From contig OY829544.1 of the NCBI GenBank assembly GCA_963691705.1, positions 4,285,501 through 4,349,500 on the forward strand: 64,000 nt of DNA, written 5' to 3'. Position 1 is the first letter of the stretch. Each line of letters begins with the position of its first letter. The stretch comes from Viola odorata. Its lineage: Eukaryota > Streptophyta > Magnoliopsida > Malpighiales > Violaceae. The notes under the pieces were generated by a model. That model was not told the DNA's origin and searched no databases. It was given only the letters and a program-made list of their open reading frames with translations. Positions 52,332 through 62,772 of this stretch are shown one piece after another. The translations under genes and the position numbers were made by a program.

Positions 52332-54994
52332 TCATATCTTAGAGGCATCAGCTGTAACTCTGCTTAAGGCAACGGCTGTCTTCGATCCGGACAGGCGACC
52401 CAAATGCTTGCAAATGAATTCTCCAGCCGAGAGAAGCTTGGTGAGATCCACATTGGTTTTCACACCGAGCCCGTGAAGCATGTAGACAACATCTTCAGTG
52501 GCAACATTCCCAGAGGCTCCTTTGGCATACGGGCACCCACCTAAACCCGCAACAGATGAGTCCACTATGCTAATCCCCATCTGTCAAAAACACAAAACAA
52601 TGGCAATTGAGAACGATCATATACAAGGCTGAATTGGGTACAAAAAATGCTATCGTAAATACTCGGGTCATGTTTCAACTGCCTAAAATGTCTCGCCATC
52701 AAGGAATTTGCAGTTCTGACCTGGTCAGATTCTAAGAAGTTTGAAGCTTACCTGGAGGGATACCAAAATATTTGGAAGTGATTGCCCATAAGTATCATGG
52801 AAGTGGACAGCAAGCTTATCAGCAGGAACGACACCCATTACAGCTTCAAGCATGGGAACAACAGACCCTGATTCAAAGAAAGGAGCGGGTAAATATTAAT
52901 GAAAGATCAAGTCCAAGATACTAAAGCAAATACGAAGTGAATAAAGAGCAGAAGAATATAGCAAAGCTAACATTACCAGGAGTAGCAACACCAATGGTAT
53001 CGCCAAGTGAAATTTCAAAGCAACCCATGTCATATAGTTCTTTGGCCATGTACGCTACTTTTGAAGGAGAAATTGCTCCTTCTTTAGGGCACCCAACAAC
53101 ACAAGATACGTACCTGCAAAATTTCAACACAGTTCATTTATTGAAAACTTGGTTAAAGACTCTAATCATTCAACAGATCCAAAGAAGTCTCGGGGAATAT
53201 AGAAATATAAAGAAAAAGGCATACCCACGCACAGGAATTGAAAGCTCTTTAGCTGCACGTGTAACCGCACGATAACGTACAAGACTCTCTTCAATGCTGC
53301 AATTAATGTTTGACTTAGAAAATGACTCAGAAGCTGATGCAAAAACAGCAACTTCCTTAGCACCTGCTGCCATAGCTGCTTCAAATCCCTGGAAAAATGG
53401 TGCAGTAGAGTAAAAGATTATGATCATAACAATATAAAATTGTAAGAACTCTTTCACTTTCGCATGTACACCACAGATATCCACCTTCAAGTTAGGAGTC
53501 AGAACAGGCAACCTCGACCCCTCCACACCACGAACTGCTTCCATTACATCTCTTGCATCTGCTAACTATTTGATGGGGAAAGGGGGGAGAAAAGGTGTAA
53601 ATGAACAAAAAACATCAGTGAGCTATACAGCCTACATCAGAAGTAAGTTTCATAAAAATCCCATGTGAAAGTAAATTAAAAACTGTGAGAATCAGGGACA
53701 CGGATGCAGGAAATTGTAGCATGGATGTAGTCTTTTTGAAACAGAAAAAGGTCCTCTGATAAACCACAAAAAACGTGACAGATAGAACATGTCAAATATT
53801 GGAACTGAAGAAGTGGATTGATGCCAACACTTTACATATCTTCATCATAATACCACGTGAAACATAGACTGACCAATAAACAACACATAACTTTGAATTA
53901 CAATTAAAATGATGGACTAGAATTACCTGAGGAACCCATTTGGGTGATACAAAACTTGTAGCCTCAACAACCAACAGCCCACAAGATACTAGTCTACGAA
54001 TCAATTCAATCTTTACATCTGTGGGTACAATAGTTTGCTCGTTTTGCAGTCCATCCCTTGGACCAACTTCTACTATCTTCACAAATTTTGGTACACCTTT
54101 CATAAACTGAATTTCCAAACAAAAAGATTCAAATATCACAACCTCAAGAAATCCAATTGAACAAGATGGTTGAGTAAACTTTCTCAAGTACAACAAATGG
54201 AAAAACCTGGACAATTGATATTATTTTATGTAATTTGTTAGATCAATAAAGAATCACCTTATCTGTTATGTCATGTATATTATTATCATTCGACTTGGAG
54301 TTATACTGATGATCTGGAAGATGCCGTGAATCACAACCATTTCCAAACCCTGTCTGATTCCTACATAAGCTCTTAGTCCTCCGATTGAAGGAGTCACCTT
54401 GGGGAAGGCTTCTTGTATGCCTCCTCCAAGGAAACGTGTCCCCTGTATACTCTTCATATTCCCCCCTGCATAGGAAGTTGAGCCATTAAACCAAAATGCA
54501 CAGCAAAAATAGTAATATTAACTTAAAGATTGTGTTTGAAAACAGCATCAGCAGACAGATTAGCAATAGATTTGAATGTCACTTAATGTAGAAACCTCTT
54601 CAGTTCTAAACAGCATTACATCGAACTATATTTTTCTAATAATCTCCCCTTTAACTACATATGATGCTGCCAAAAACTGTCCTAAGGACCAAAAGATCTC
54701 TACACGTACTACATCGAAATGCAGATCGTAGTCTAAAGCATACAGAGTGCTCAGCATATACAAGCTTTTGATAAAGCGCAAAAACATAGGAAGGAAGAAA
54801 AACAAGACAGACTTCTGAATTGGAACTTACTCAGAACTGTTGGAAGTGCTGCAATTCCTTCCTTCAATCCAGCAATTCCCCATTCCCATATCATTACTCG
54901 ACCGACATGCCCCAGATGAGAATCGTTGAATCCTATCAATAGTACTCATGCTTGGCAACTTGTCAAGGCCGAGCGGCTCTTCCAAGCTTGACAT
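52332..54994 (-). CDS. Hydroxymethylglutaryl-CoA lyase (mitochondrial type)
   Basis: The enzyme splits HMG-CoA into acetyl-CoA and acetoacetate, the last step of leucine breakdown. Eight coding exons (54831-54994, 54258-54465, 53927-54106, 53485-53565, 53225-53388, 52977-53113, 52752-52867, 52332-52580) total 1,299 nt, giving 432 aa. An N-terminal extension of about 120 residues ([15 protein letters not shown]...) precedes the catalytic TIM barrel. The barrel begins [14 protein letters not shown] (metal-binding Asp). It continues through [20 protein letters not shown] and the metal-binding HFHDTYGQ, to the signature [15 protein letters not shown] carrying the catalytic Cys. A leader intron probably ends at 55015 (minus strand TTGGTTCAG). 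ATG 54994 is the first ATG after it. Which compartment the long form reaches cannot be read from the sequence. Confidence 0.95.
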
Positions 54995-55014
54995 TGCAAC
55001 AAACAACTGCAACT

Positions 55015-56918
55015 GAACCAAATTTAGTGATCAGATATCGTTCAAAAACCTAATTCCAATATGAAAAAGAAGACATGTCACTTAACATCTTGGAAGTTCC
55101 TAATTTCTTCTTGAAAGAAACCCAATTCCAACTCAAAGAAAGGCGGTAAAAACAAACAGAATCATAGGAAAATAGACGCATAGCTTCCACATTTGCTTCT
55201 CTTTAACTTGTTTGAAAATAAAACTGAACCAAACTCACTAAAACAACGAAAACAAGTATAATTCAACTCAGTTATCGCACCACAAAATCTTCAATTTTAC
55301 GTTTTTTTTCTCTTCTTTTTTCAACTATTTTACTTCCGTTTCCTACAGTTTCTAGTGATCCAAACAGTAAATAAACAAAAACCCGTATAGAAGGCAAAGA
55401 AAGAAGAAAACAGACCTGAATCAAGAACAAATTCTGGAAGAAAAAACAAACCCTAGAAATTGGGGATTTTGATGAAATTAGTTATACTTTTTAGGAAAAT
55501 AGAGAAGTAGGGGAGGAGAAAGAGTGTTAGGTAGGAGAAGAAGAGAAGGTAAGTGCAAAAAAGCGTGGAAGTAGTTGCTGTTGTTGTTAGGTACTAAGAC
55601 CGATTTTTTTTTCCTTTTTCTCATTACTACTTAATTTTGTGTTAGTTTTGTTGGGTGGAAATAAGAAGTAAACTCTTTTTGGTTTTCAGTTATGTTTTTT
55701 TTTATTACACCTAGTTTATTATTTGAGCACGCATATTAAGAAGGTTAGATGATTCACTATTTAAGACAATTTTATCCCTTATTTTTGTTTGGATGTACGT
55801 TTGAAAAAAAGTAAGGATTTTTTTTGGGTCAAATAGTGAGTAATCCGACTTCCTTAATATGCGTGTTCAAATAATAAATGACATTTAATTTTAAACTGAC
55901 GGAGTATTATTTTTGTTATTTTTCTGTCACGTGGGGAAGGAAAGAGACACGAGAGATCAGACGTGGAAGGAATTTAAGCGCCAAAAGAAAGGAGGGAAAA
56001 CGATAAAGAAGAAGAGAAAAGGGTGTGTGGTGATCGTGGTTGGTTGGTATTCGGCAAGTTGGTGGTGGTCACCAGCTTTGCACGCACCGTCGTAGAAGTT
56101 GCCGCGTCAATTTTTACCCGTAAACCCATACATGGTTGGTTGGTATTCGGCAAATTGCAACAACTAACAAACCTTAACCGTCCAAAAAAGAAGTAACAAA
56201 CCTTGAAATTGGTCATTATGTTTTGTTCTTTTTTGGGATTTTGTTGTGAATAATAACGAACTAATTATATTTACGTACTGAATTGGCCCATTAAAATATA
56301 AAATACTTATAATATGTACTTTTTTATATAAAATAATCGAATATGACTTTTTACCCACCGAATATTATGTTGCGGCGAGTAGAAAAAACATAAAAACAAT
56401 TTGTTTAGTTAGACCATTTTCTCTTCTCAATATAAAGTTCGAACTTTTCATTTCAAAAAGTAAATTATGACCCCAAAATTATTTTTATTTTTATATTTTA
56501 TTTCGATCAAAACACTCCCAATTTATGAGGACGGCAATTTGGTAATAGACATGAAATGGGAAAATCTATGCTTCCCCCACCACGAAAATGCCACGTTTGT
56601 GAATAGAATAGTTCCACCATAGCAATGCATTAATGTTATTATTATTATTATTATTATTTCTTTAGGGCCTTTTGCTTTTGGTTTTTAACTGCCCCATTTC
56701 CACTTTCTTTCATGGGCCAAGGTGCCGAAGGAACATCAAGAAAAACAAACTGGGCCCACAACACGAGCCCATAAGTTTCTTAAGGAGACCATTACTAGTT
56801 TTGCACTGACCAAAGTCCAAAGATAGGCCCAATTAAAATTCGGCAGAGCTTGGGGTGAGCAGAGAACAGAAGAACATCGCAGCAAAACGTCTGACAAACT
56901 AGAAGCAAAAAAAAAAAA
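55015..56918. other. Shared upstream region of two divergent genes
   Basis: This lies between HMG-CoA lyase (-) and the methyltransferase (+). It holds the lyase leader (to about 55.55 kb), a degraded MITE near 55.69-55.91 kb, AT-rich DNA and an ATT/TTA microsatellite at about 56635-56659. About 150 bases before the methyltransferase ATG there are GGGCCAAGG and GGGCCCAC words of promoter type. Confidence 0.55.
55693..55905. mobile_element. Degraded Stowaway-like MITE, relative of the 47.7-kb element
   Basis: The interior aligns by eye with the element at 47670-47902: GCACGCATATTAAGAAGGTT, then GATGATTCACTATTTAAGAC, and at the far side TCAAATAGTGAGTAATCC. The right end keeps CGGAGTA, while the left CTCCCTCCG end is lost. 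It lies between the divergent HMG-CoA lyase and methyltransferase genes. Confidence 0.6.
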
Positions 56919-58959
56919 ATGAATAGAGAAGAAGAAGAAGAGGAGGAGGAGGAGATAATTTGCTTAGATGATTTCTTCCTCAATGATGAGTAAACTACTG
57001 CTACCTTTTTTTTCCTCTTTCTCCTTAACTTGTTTGTCGGGCTCTTCTAGGACTGCATCACCAATTTTTTTGATGTTTTTGATTTGTTTGCAGTTACAAG
57101 CTAACCACATTCACTTTTGGGCCCCATGTTCTTCATCTTCTTTGCCTGCAATCTGCTTCTAGTGAGTTCTTTTGTTTTCCAATTATTTTTTTCTGCAAAT
57201 TTGTTATGATTGTTCATGGGTTTTCTTGGAATTCGTTTGAGATTGTCTCTGTGTTGTGATTGGTTAGTTTACTTATTAATTTAGTTCTGGGACAGCTGAT
57301 TTTGATTTGACAGGACAGCTAGTTTGGCCTGGGGCAATGCTTTTGAATGATTATCTCTCAAAAAATGCTGAGATTCTCCAAGGATGTTCTGTTATTGAGC
57401 TAGGTTCCGGTGTCGGTGAGTGATACTTGGGCAAATAGTAATATGTTTGTTTCAGAAAGCTGAATCAAATAAGACAGTATGTCCCCCCAAGATAACTTTT
57501 GTTTCTATGATGTCATGTGGTAGAATGTGTATAATTTTTCGATCTATTTTCATTGGGTATCCAACTTGGTGATAAAAGCCTCGTTGTTGCTTCATTTATG
57601 TAACAGTCGTGTTGATTATGCGATTGCTTGCTCTGGAAATGAAGGAATAACCGGAATGCTCTGCAGCAGATTTTGCCGTCAAGTTGTATTGACTGACCAT
57701 AAAGATGAAGTGCTTAAGGCAAGGAAGCCATATTAACTAGGAATGTTGCGCTATATGAAGGTTACATGTTATCTTTATCTTGTTGTTTGACATTTTATGT
57801 TGTTGATTATTTTTCAGATCCTGAAGAAAAATATAGATCTTCATGCATCTTCAGGCACTCCAGATTGTTGTGCTAGTAAGAGAAAAAAAAATTGTAGGTT
57901 GATATATTGTTGGTCAGACTGATTGACATCCTTTCTTTGGCATGCTGTCTGCAGAATTAGCAGCTGAGAAGCTGGAATGGGGAGATTCTGACCGAATAAC
58001 TCAAATTTTTGAAAGTTATTCAGAAGGATTTGATCTGATTCTTGGAGCTGACATTTATATCCTTGTTCTTTACTTCTCCTTTATCGTTTTCAAACATCAC
58101 TCATAAAATGAGCATATTTTGCTTTCTGATGCTGAGAAGGACTAGATAACTTTGTCCTTGATTTGACCTCACTAGTAATTTTGCTGATCCTGTTTAATCT
58201 AAGTTCCTTCTTGGAAACTGAATACTAGTTTATTCGTTTATCAACAAATTGTGCTTTGTTCCCCTTCTTCATTTGTGCAGCCCATTTTCTTATAATCTGA
58301 CCAGGAGTTTCCTTGACGGCCCTTAAGCTTTCAGCAGGCAAGCATCCCTTTGCTTTTTGGTACTGTGGAACACCTACTTCGCTTTCGGAATGGGAAATGC
58401 AAATTCATACTTGCCTATGTCTCCCGAGCGAAAATGTATGTAACTTATTTATTTCACATTGTCATGATCCTCCCTTTTTACTCTCTCTGCTCCACTGTTT
58501 TACGTCATTTTTTAAACTATTGCTTCCTCAACAATCTATACCAACATATTGTTCGTGCACAGAGAACCCTTTGTGTCCCATTTAATCATTCGGGTTCTAC
58601 CATGATAGTGTGTCATACTCCTCAATGGTGTTCTTATGATGCTTACATCTGCTTTTTGCCATCACCTTCAATTTTCTGCTAGTGTCATTCCTCGCCTCAA
58701 ATTATTTTTTTCTTTACCCATCTCATGTGTTGTCTGCTAGCCGAGTTTCTTAAACAGGTGCTTAAGGTTCTAAACACTGTATTTCTTAACTGATACTGTC
58801 ATAATACATCCTTGAAACTTATATTGTTCACTCTGCAGCTTGGATTCCTTGATTATCAAAGAGGCAAATAGGCATGGGATGAAGATGGATGAAGTAAGTG
58901 GGACTCGATCTATCGTCGGAAAGCTTGAAGGGGTCATCTTTGAGGTCACTCTTCAATAA
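56919..58959 (+). CDS. METTL21-like protein methyltransferase (Methyltransf_16 family)
   Basis: This is a small SAM-dependent methyltransferase of the family that modifies lysines in proteins (At2g26810 homologue, from memory). Eight exons (56919-56989, 57094-57161, 57296-57415, 57645-57718, 57818-57875, 57955-58056, 58327-58435, 58839-58959) give 723 nt, 240 aa. After an acidic Glu run (MNREEEEEEEEEII) come FDLTGQLVWPGAM, the SAM-binding loop CSVIELGSGVGGITG, VVLTDHKDEVL, and DLILGADI followed by SIPLLFGTVEHLL. The gene ends GKLEGVIFEVTLQ. Two introns are unusual: 57719-57817 starts with GC, and 58057-58326 has U12-type signals. The substrate cannot be read from the sequence. Confidence 0.88.
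57719..57817 (+). other. GC-AG intron in the methyltransferase gene
   Basis: The exon ends GTG CTT AAG and is followed by GCAAGG; the next exon follows TTTTTCAG and starts ATC CTG AAG. This is the only join that keeps DEVLKILKKNID in frame, so a GC donor with the AAG|GCAAG context is the best reading. Confidence 0.78.
58057..58326 (+). other. Probable U12-type (minor spliceosome) intron, ends AT-AA
   Basis: The intron starts exactly with ATATCCTT, the U12 AT-type 5' site. Near its end is TTTCCTTGAC (58308-58317), a near-perfect U12 branch site. Joining after TTAA at 58325-58326 gives GADI-C-FQQASIPLLF in frame, with 10 nt from the branch A to the intron end. The AG one base later would shift the frame. 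Confidence 0.65.
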
Positions 58960-59968
58960 AAGCACATTTAAATATATTTCGGAACTCGAAGGCAGAAGAG
59001 CAAAATACGGCTTGAAGCACTATGCAAACCTGCTAAGCTGCTCAGCATGTCACTAACAAGGAAACTTTACCAAATGGCCATGGCAGAAATCGCTCGAGGA
59101 AAACACTAAACATGCGTTTTGCACACGAACCTTAATATGGCTATAAATGTTTTCTTTAAGGATAGTCAATAGTTCTCAGTTGTACGAACTTAAAAAAATG
59201 TTATACTCCAAAGCTGACTGTTAAGGATGTGAAATTATTCTTATACAATTCAGTGAGGAGAATCCTTGTGGTCTTTATTATTGTCTCGGGTTTTAGGGAA
59301 GCAACATTTGATCGTTTCCCATTTTGATTCCCAGCATGACAGCAAATGATGTTTATGGCGCCCTGATAAAAGAATTAGGAACTCAAATAAACAAAGCAGG
59401 GTGGACAATGTCTGGAGCTGGAGCCTTTTGTCTACATTTTCTAGCTGCAAAAAAAGTATTTAAACTTGGCAAAAATATGAAATATTTACTCCGTCAGATA
59501 TTGTTTGGCTATTGGAGTGGATGACATACAGTACAACATACATTCAACATCTTGCTTGTGAATTCTGCAAGTGTAAACAACGATGCACAAAGGTTTGCCA
59601 CCATGACTGTGCGTGGGGGGAAATATCCTCTCCATTAGAATTTCGGCAAGTTCATTCTACCATTCTCCAATTTGCTAAAACTACTGGATACATAGTGGTA
59701 GACCAAAATTGCAGTATAACAATGACTCTGCAGAATAATGCTCATTCCTGTACTTGAGAAATTTTGATTTCCGTCATAAATCAATCGCCCTCATGGATGA
59801 AAGTCCATGTCTATAAGCTTTCAATCGCTCTCATGGGTGAAAGTCTTTAAGCTTTCCACCATTCTGCCTCTACGATGTGTGAGCAATTCTAACACGTAAA
59901 ATCACCATGACGGAGCAATGCCTGTATCTGGTAAGGAAGGTTAGTAGCCTAGCCATAATGTGCCCATT
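58960..59968. other. Intergenic region between two convergent genes
   Basis: It holds the 3' untranslated regions of the methyltransferase (+) and MOC1 (-). A two-copy tandem repeat lies at 59781-59856. A short open stretch near 59337-59470 (MTANDVYGALIKELGTQ...) has no recognised homologue and is not called a gene. Confidence 0.5.
59781..59856. repeat. Two-copy tandem repeat
   Basis: TCAATCGCCCTCATGGATGA followed by AAGTCCATGTCTATAAGCTT (59781-59820) is repeated in shorter form at 59821-59856 as TCAATCGCTCTCATGGGTGA followed by AAGTCTTTAAGCTTTC. It lies just past the stop of MOC1, in its probable 3' region. Confidence 0.7.
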
Positions 59969-61775
59969 TCAAATTTTAAGGAAATTTTCTTCCAACGTTG
60001 ATGATGCGGTAGAGTTGATCTTCAGGCCTTTACCATATGCAGCAATGAGTAAAGCTTCAGCGCGTCCTGTAAATATAAGTTACAAGTGAAATAGAGGTTG
60101 ACAAAGAGATTCAGGCCAAGTTAAAACAACACATGTTTCGACCCACTACATACATTAGTTAGGGGGAATCAAGAAATAAAGAGCTAGGGAGTGAGGGAAA
60201 GTACCATGATCCTTTTTCCTTTTCAGCGAGGAACTCAGTGATGGAAATAACATTGACGCAAACATTCGACTATCATCCTGCAAACATCCGGCAGTCACTA
60301 AAATAAGAAAGTAAAAATGCTTGATGCCAAATCACGACGGACAAGAAATGAGGCTGGAAGCAAAAAGCTTGTACAAATAGCATGTAAGAAAGGCACATTC
60401 ATGCATATACCAGTTGATAGTAGTAACTAGTAGCATAAGGTGGCAAAATTTCCTGGAAACAGTATCCCATACACATATTTTGTACCCACCATCTTCTTTT
60501 TTTTTTGTGAATAAGCTTGTAGCGACTACACATGAGAAAAAGCCACTGACACTCATGCTAAGATTGAAACTAAAACTAGAGCATGAAGTATGAAACACAC
60601 TAACCTTTGAATTCTTAGCACCAGTCAGTTCAAATTCTCTCTTCCAAGTGAATGACGGTACTGGAACGACAGAGAAACCTGAGGCGACTAGTATCCCAAT
60701 CCACAATCCATAACCAAATCCTCCCGACCACCATCCCTTCGTTAGAGATAAGGGAAAACATACTCAGCATTGGATATTCTTTCTCCATTCAATTCCTCAT
60801 CAGTATAAGGGCCTAAGATTACCTGTTTCCCATCTTTCGGAAAAGGAATTGATTGCTCCAAGTATGCAGTAGTCCCTAAAATGAAGAAATGCACAATTCT
60901 TACAACACTGTTCAGTTATCAAAAGAAACACAGACAAAAGTAAACAAGCACACCAAGAAAAGGCCTTTCTGATTTTCCACATAACTACCGCAAAACTGAA
61001 GAGATGTATGCATATACTGCTATAAAATTCATGTATTTTTCCAGGTAACAAAAGAGAACAGAAGCCACCCTTAACTTGAAGTTAGCTAAAAACGCACCCA
61101 GGAACAATGAACTAACAAAACACAAGTAGAAAAATTTCCCAAATTGGGATAGTAATCGTACCAACTGGGGCATCAATATCTTGAAGCAACTGAACAATAG
61201 ACTTAGCATCTAATCGCTTTCGGACCCGTTCTCCAACCTTCACTTTCAAATGAGGAGCATCAAACACCTGACACCACACACACACACACTCATCAAAATC
61301 AGCAACCACATAAAACAACAGCCTTAGAAAACCAAAAATAGTGAAGTACCTCAGCAGAGCAACCCGACCCACTAAATTTCAAGACAGCAAGAGCGCCAGA
61401 GAGATCCGGGTCAATCCCAATGGCCCAACTGGTATCCACATTGGTCCTTGCTGGATCTGCTCCATCAGCACAATTCGGGCATTCTGTTGTTTTGTTAGGG
61501 AGAGGGTAAGTAAGAGAATGAAGCCAGTTCTCTTTCAATTCTGCAGCGACAGCTACTTTAGTCGCCTTGACCGCGCCTCTAAGTCTGCTCCTTGAAGGGG
61601 TTGTTGCTGCTTCAGTTGAACTGACCGGTAGAGGGATTGCAGTTGTAGTAGTAGAAAAGGGTTTTAGGTGAGAAAGAGAGGTGGCTAGGGTTTTGTGTTT
61701 AAGTATAGGGAGAAGATGGGTCATGAATTGGGGTTTTTCAGCGGGTGGAATGTTGAAGATTTGGAGGGTTTCCAT
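59969..61775 (-). CDS. MOC1: Chloroplast Holliday junction resolvase MOC1
   Basis: MOC1 cuts four-way DNA junctions so that chloroplast nucleoids can separate. Six exons (61350-61775, 61162-61267, 60823-60875, 60605-60736, 60205-60277, 59969-60066) give 888 nt, 295 aa. The first 80 or so residues are Ser/Thr-rich, as in a plastid transit peptide. The RNase H-like, RuvC-type core shows [15 protein letters not shown] (first acidic residue), [20 protein letters not shown] (catalytic Glu), [34 protein letters not shown] and [16 protein letters not shown] (His and Glu of the active site). All four expected catalytic positions are present, so the enzyme looks intact. An in-frame ATG at 61847 would add 24 residues; the ATG at 61775 (METLQ) was preferred by analogy with the Arabidopsis protein, from memory. 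Confidence 0.93.
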
Positions 61776-62772
61776 GCAAAAGAGTGCGAGGAGGAGACTG
61801 GGTTTTTGAAAAAAATTGGTCACGTTTTTTGTGAACCGGGGATGCAAAAACTTGGTGGCGAAGTGGACTGAAGAGCATCGGCGGAGACACGTCGTTCATT
61901 GCACAGGTGATAGATAGGTCGTTAAGTTTCTGTTGGGTTACATGTCGTTAATATGAATTGCTTGATCAACTTTCATGCTTCCAACTCTATAGAACAAAAT
62001 GTCAGATTACTTAGATTACTAAGTGAGGTAATTAAATAAAATAAGATAGACCTGAATGATTATTTCATTTGAAATCGAATCAATAATAATAAATTATACA
62101 TTTTTTAAAAAATTATATTTATATCGAATTAAAAAAAAATCATTCTCACGTCGAATCATAACACAGTACACTAATTGCTATGCTTCATTTCTCCGCACCA
62201 CACAACACATCGCGGTTATCACCAAACAGTAGGCCGAACACACCCTTAAATTATTTTGCTGATTGTGACTTACCAAAACCAAACTATAGTAAACTTCAAG
62301 ACACAGTATCTAATTGCTTCAAAATAAAAATGAGAACAGAAGCTCACTAATCACTATACTAAGCATGTTTATACTATTGAGTTAATACAAAATCAAGCAC
62401 AAATCTTGTCACTTAGTACTTTAAAATTATCGAGAAAAAAGTATAATTAAGCATTGATCATAGAGATTGAAAAAATGCTGAAATTCACCATTCCATAAAA
62501 AAAAATGCAACTCTTCAATCTCATGATCATCAAGCTATAGTTAGCCATAAACAGTTGAGGATTTCTAATTTTATAAGCTGAAGAAATTTGTCAGGTAGAA
62601 AAGCACACATTTCCTTTCAATTATTATTTTTAATGGGTGTCCTTATCTCAGGAGGAAAAACCGCTACACTCGATCCAAATTTCAAGCAAAAATCTTGTTT
62701 TGGTTACAATGGATTTGCTTAATTTTGCTTTTTCTATAACAACCTTTAAATTTAGTGTGGTGCAGGTATAAC
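61776..62772. other. Intergenic region between divergent genes
   Basis: Upstream side of MOC1 (-) and of the partial gene on + that starts at 62773. It is AT-rich and holds no recognised gene, RNA or repeat. TTTAGTGTGGTGCAG at 62751-62765 could be the 3' splice site of a leader intron of the right-hand gene. Confidence 0.5.

Noticed and set aside
59337..59527. Open frame MTANDVYGALIKELGTQINKAG on +
   Set aside because: It lies in the 3' region of the methyltransferase, has no recognised homologue and no splice partners. It is likely chance.
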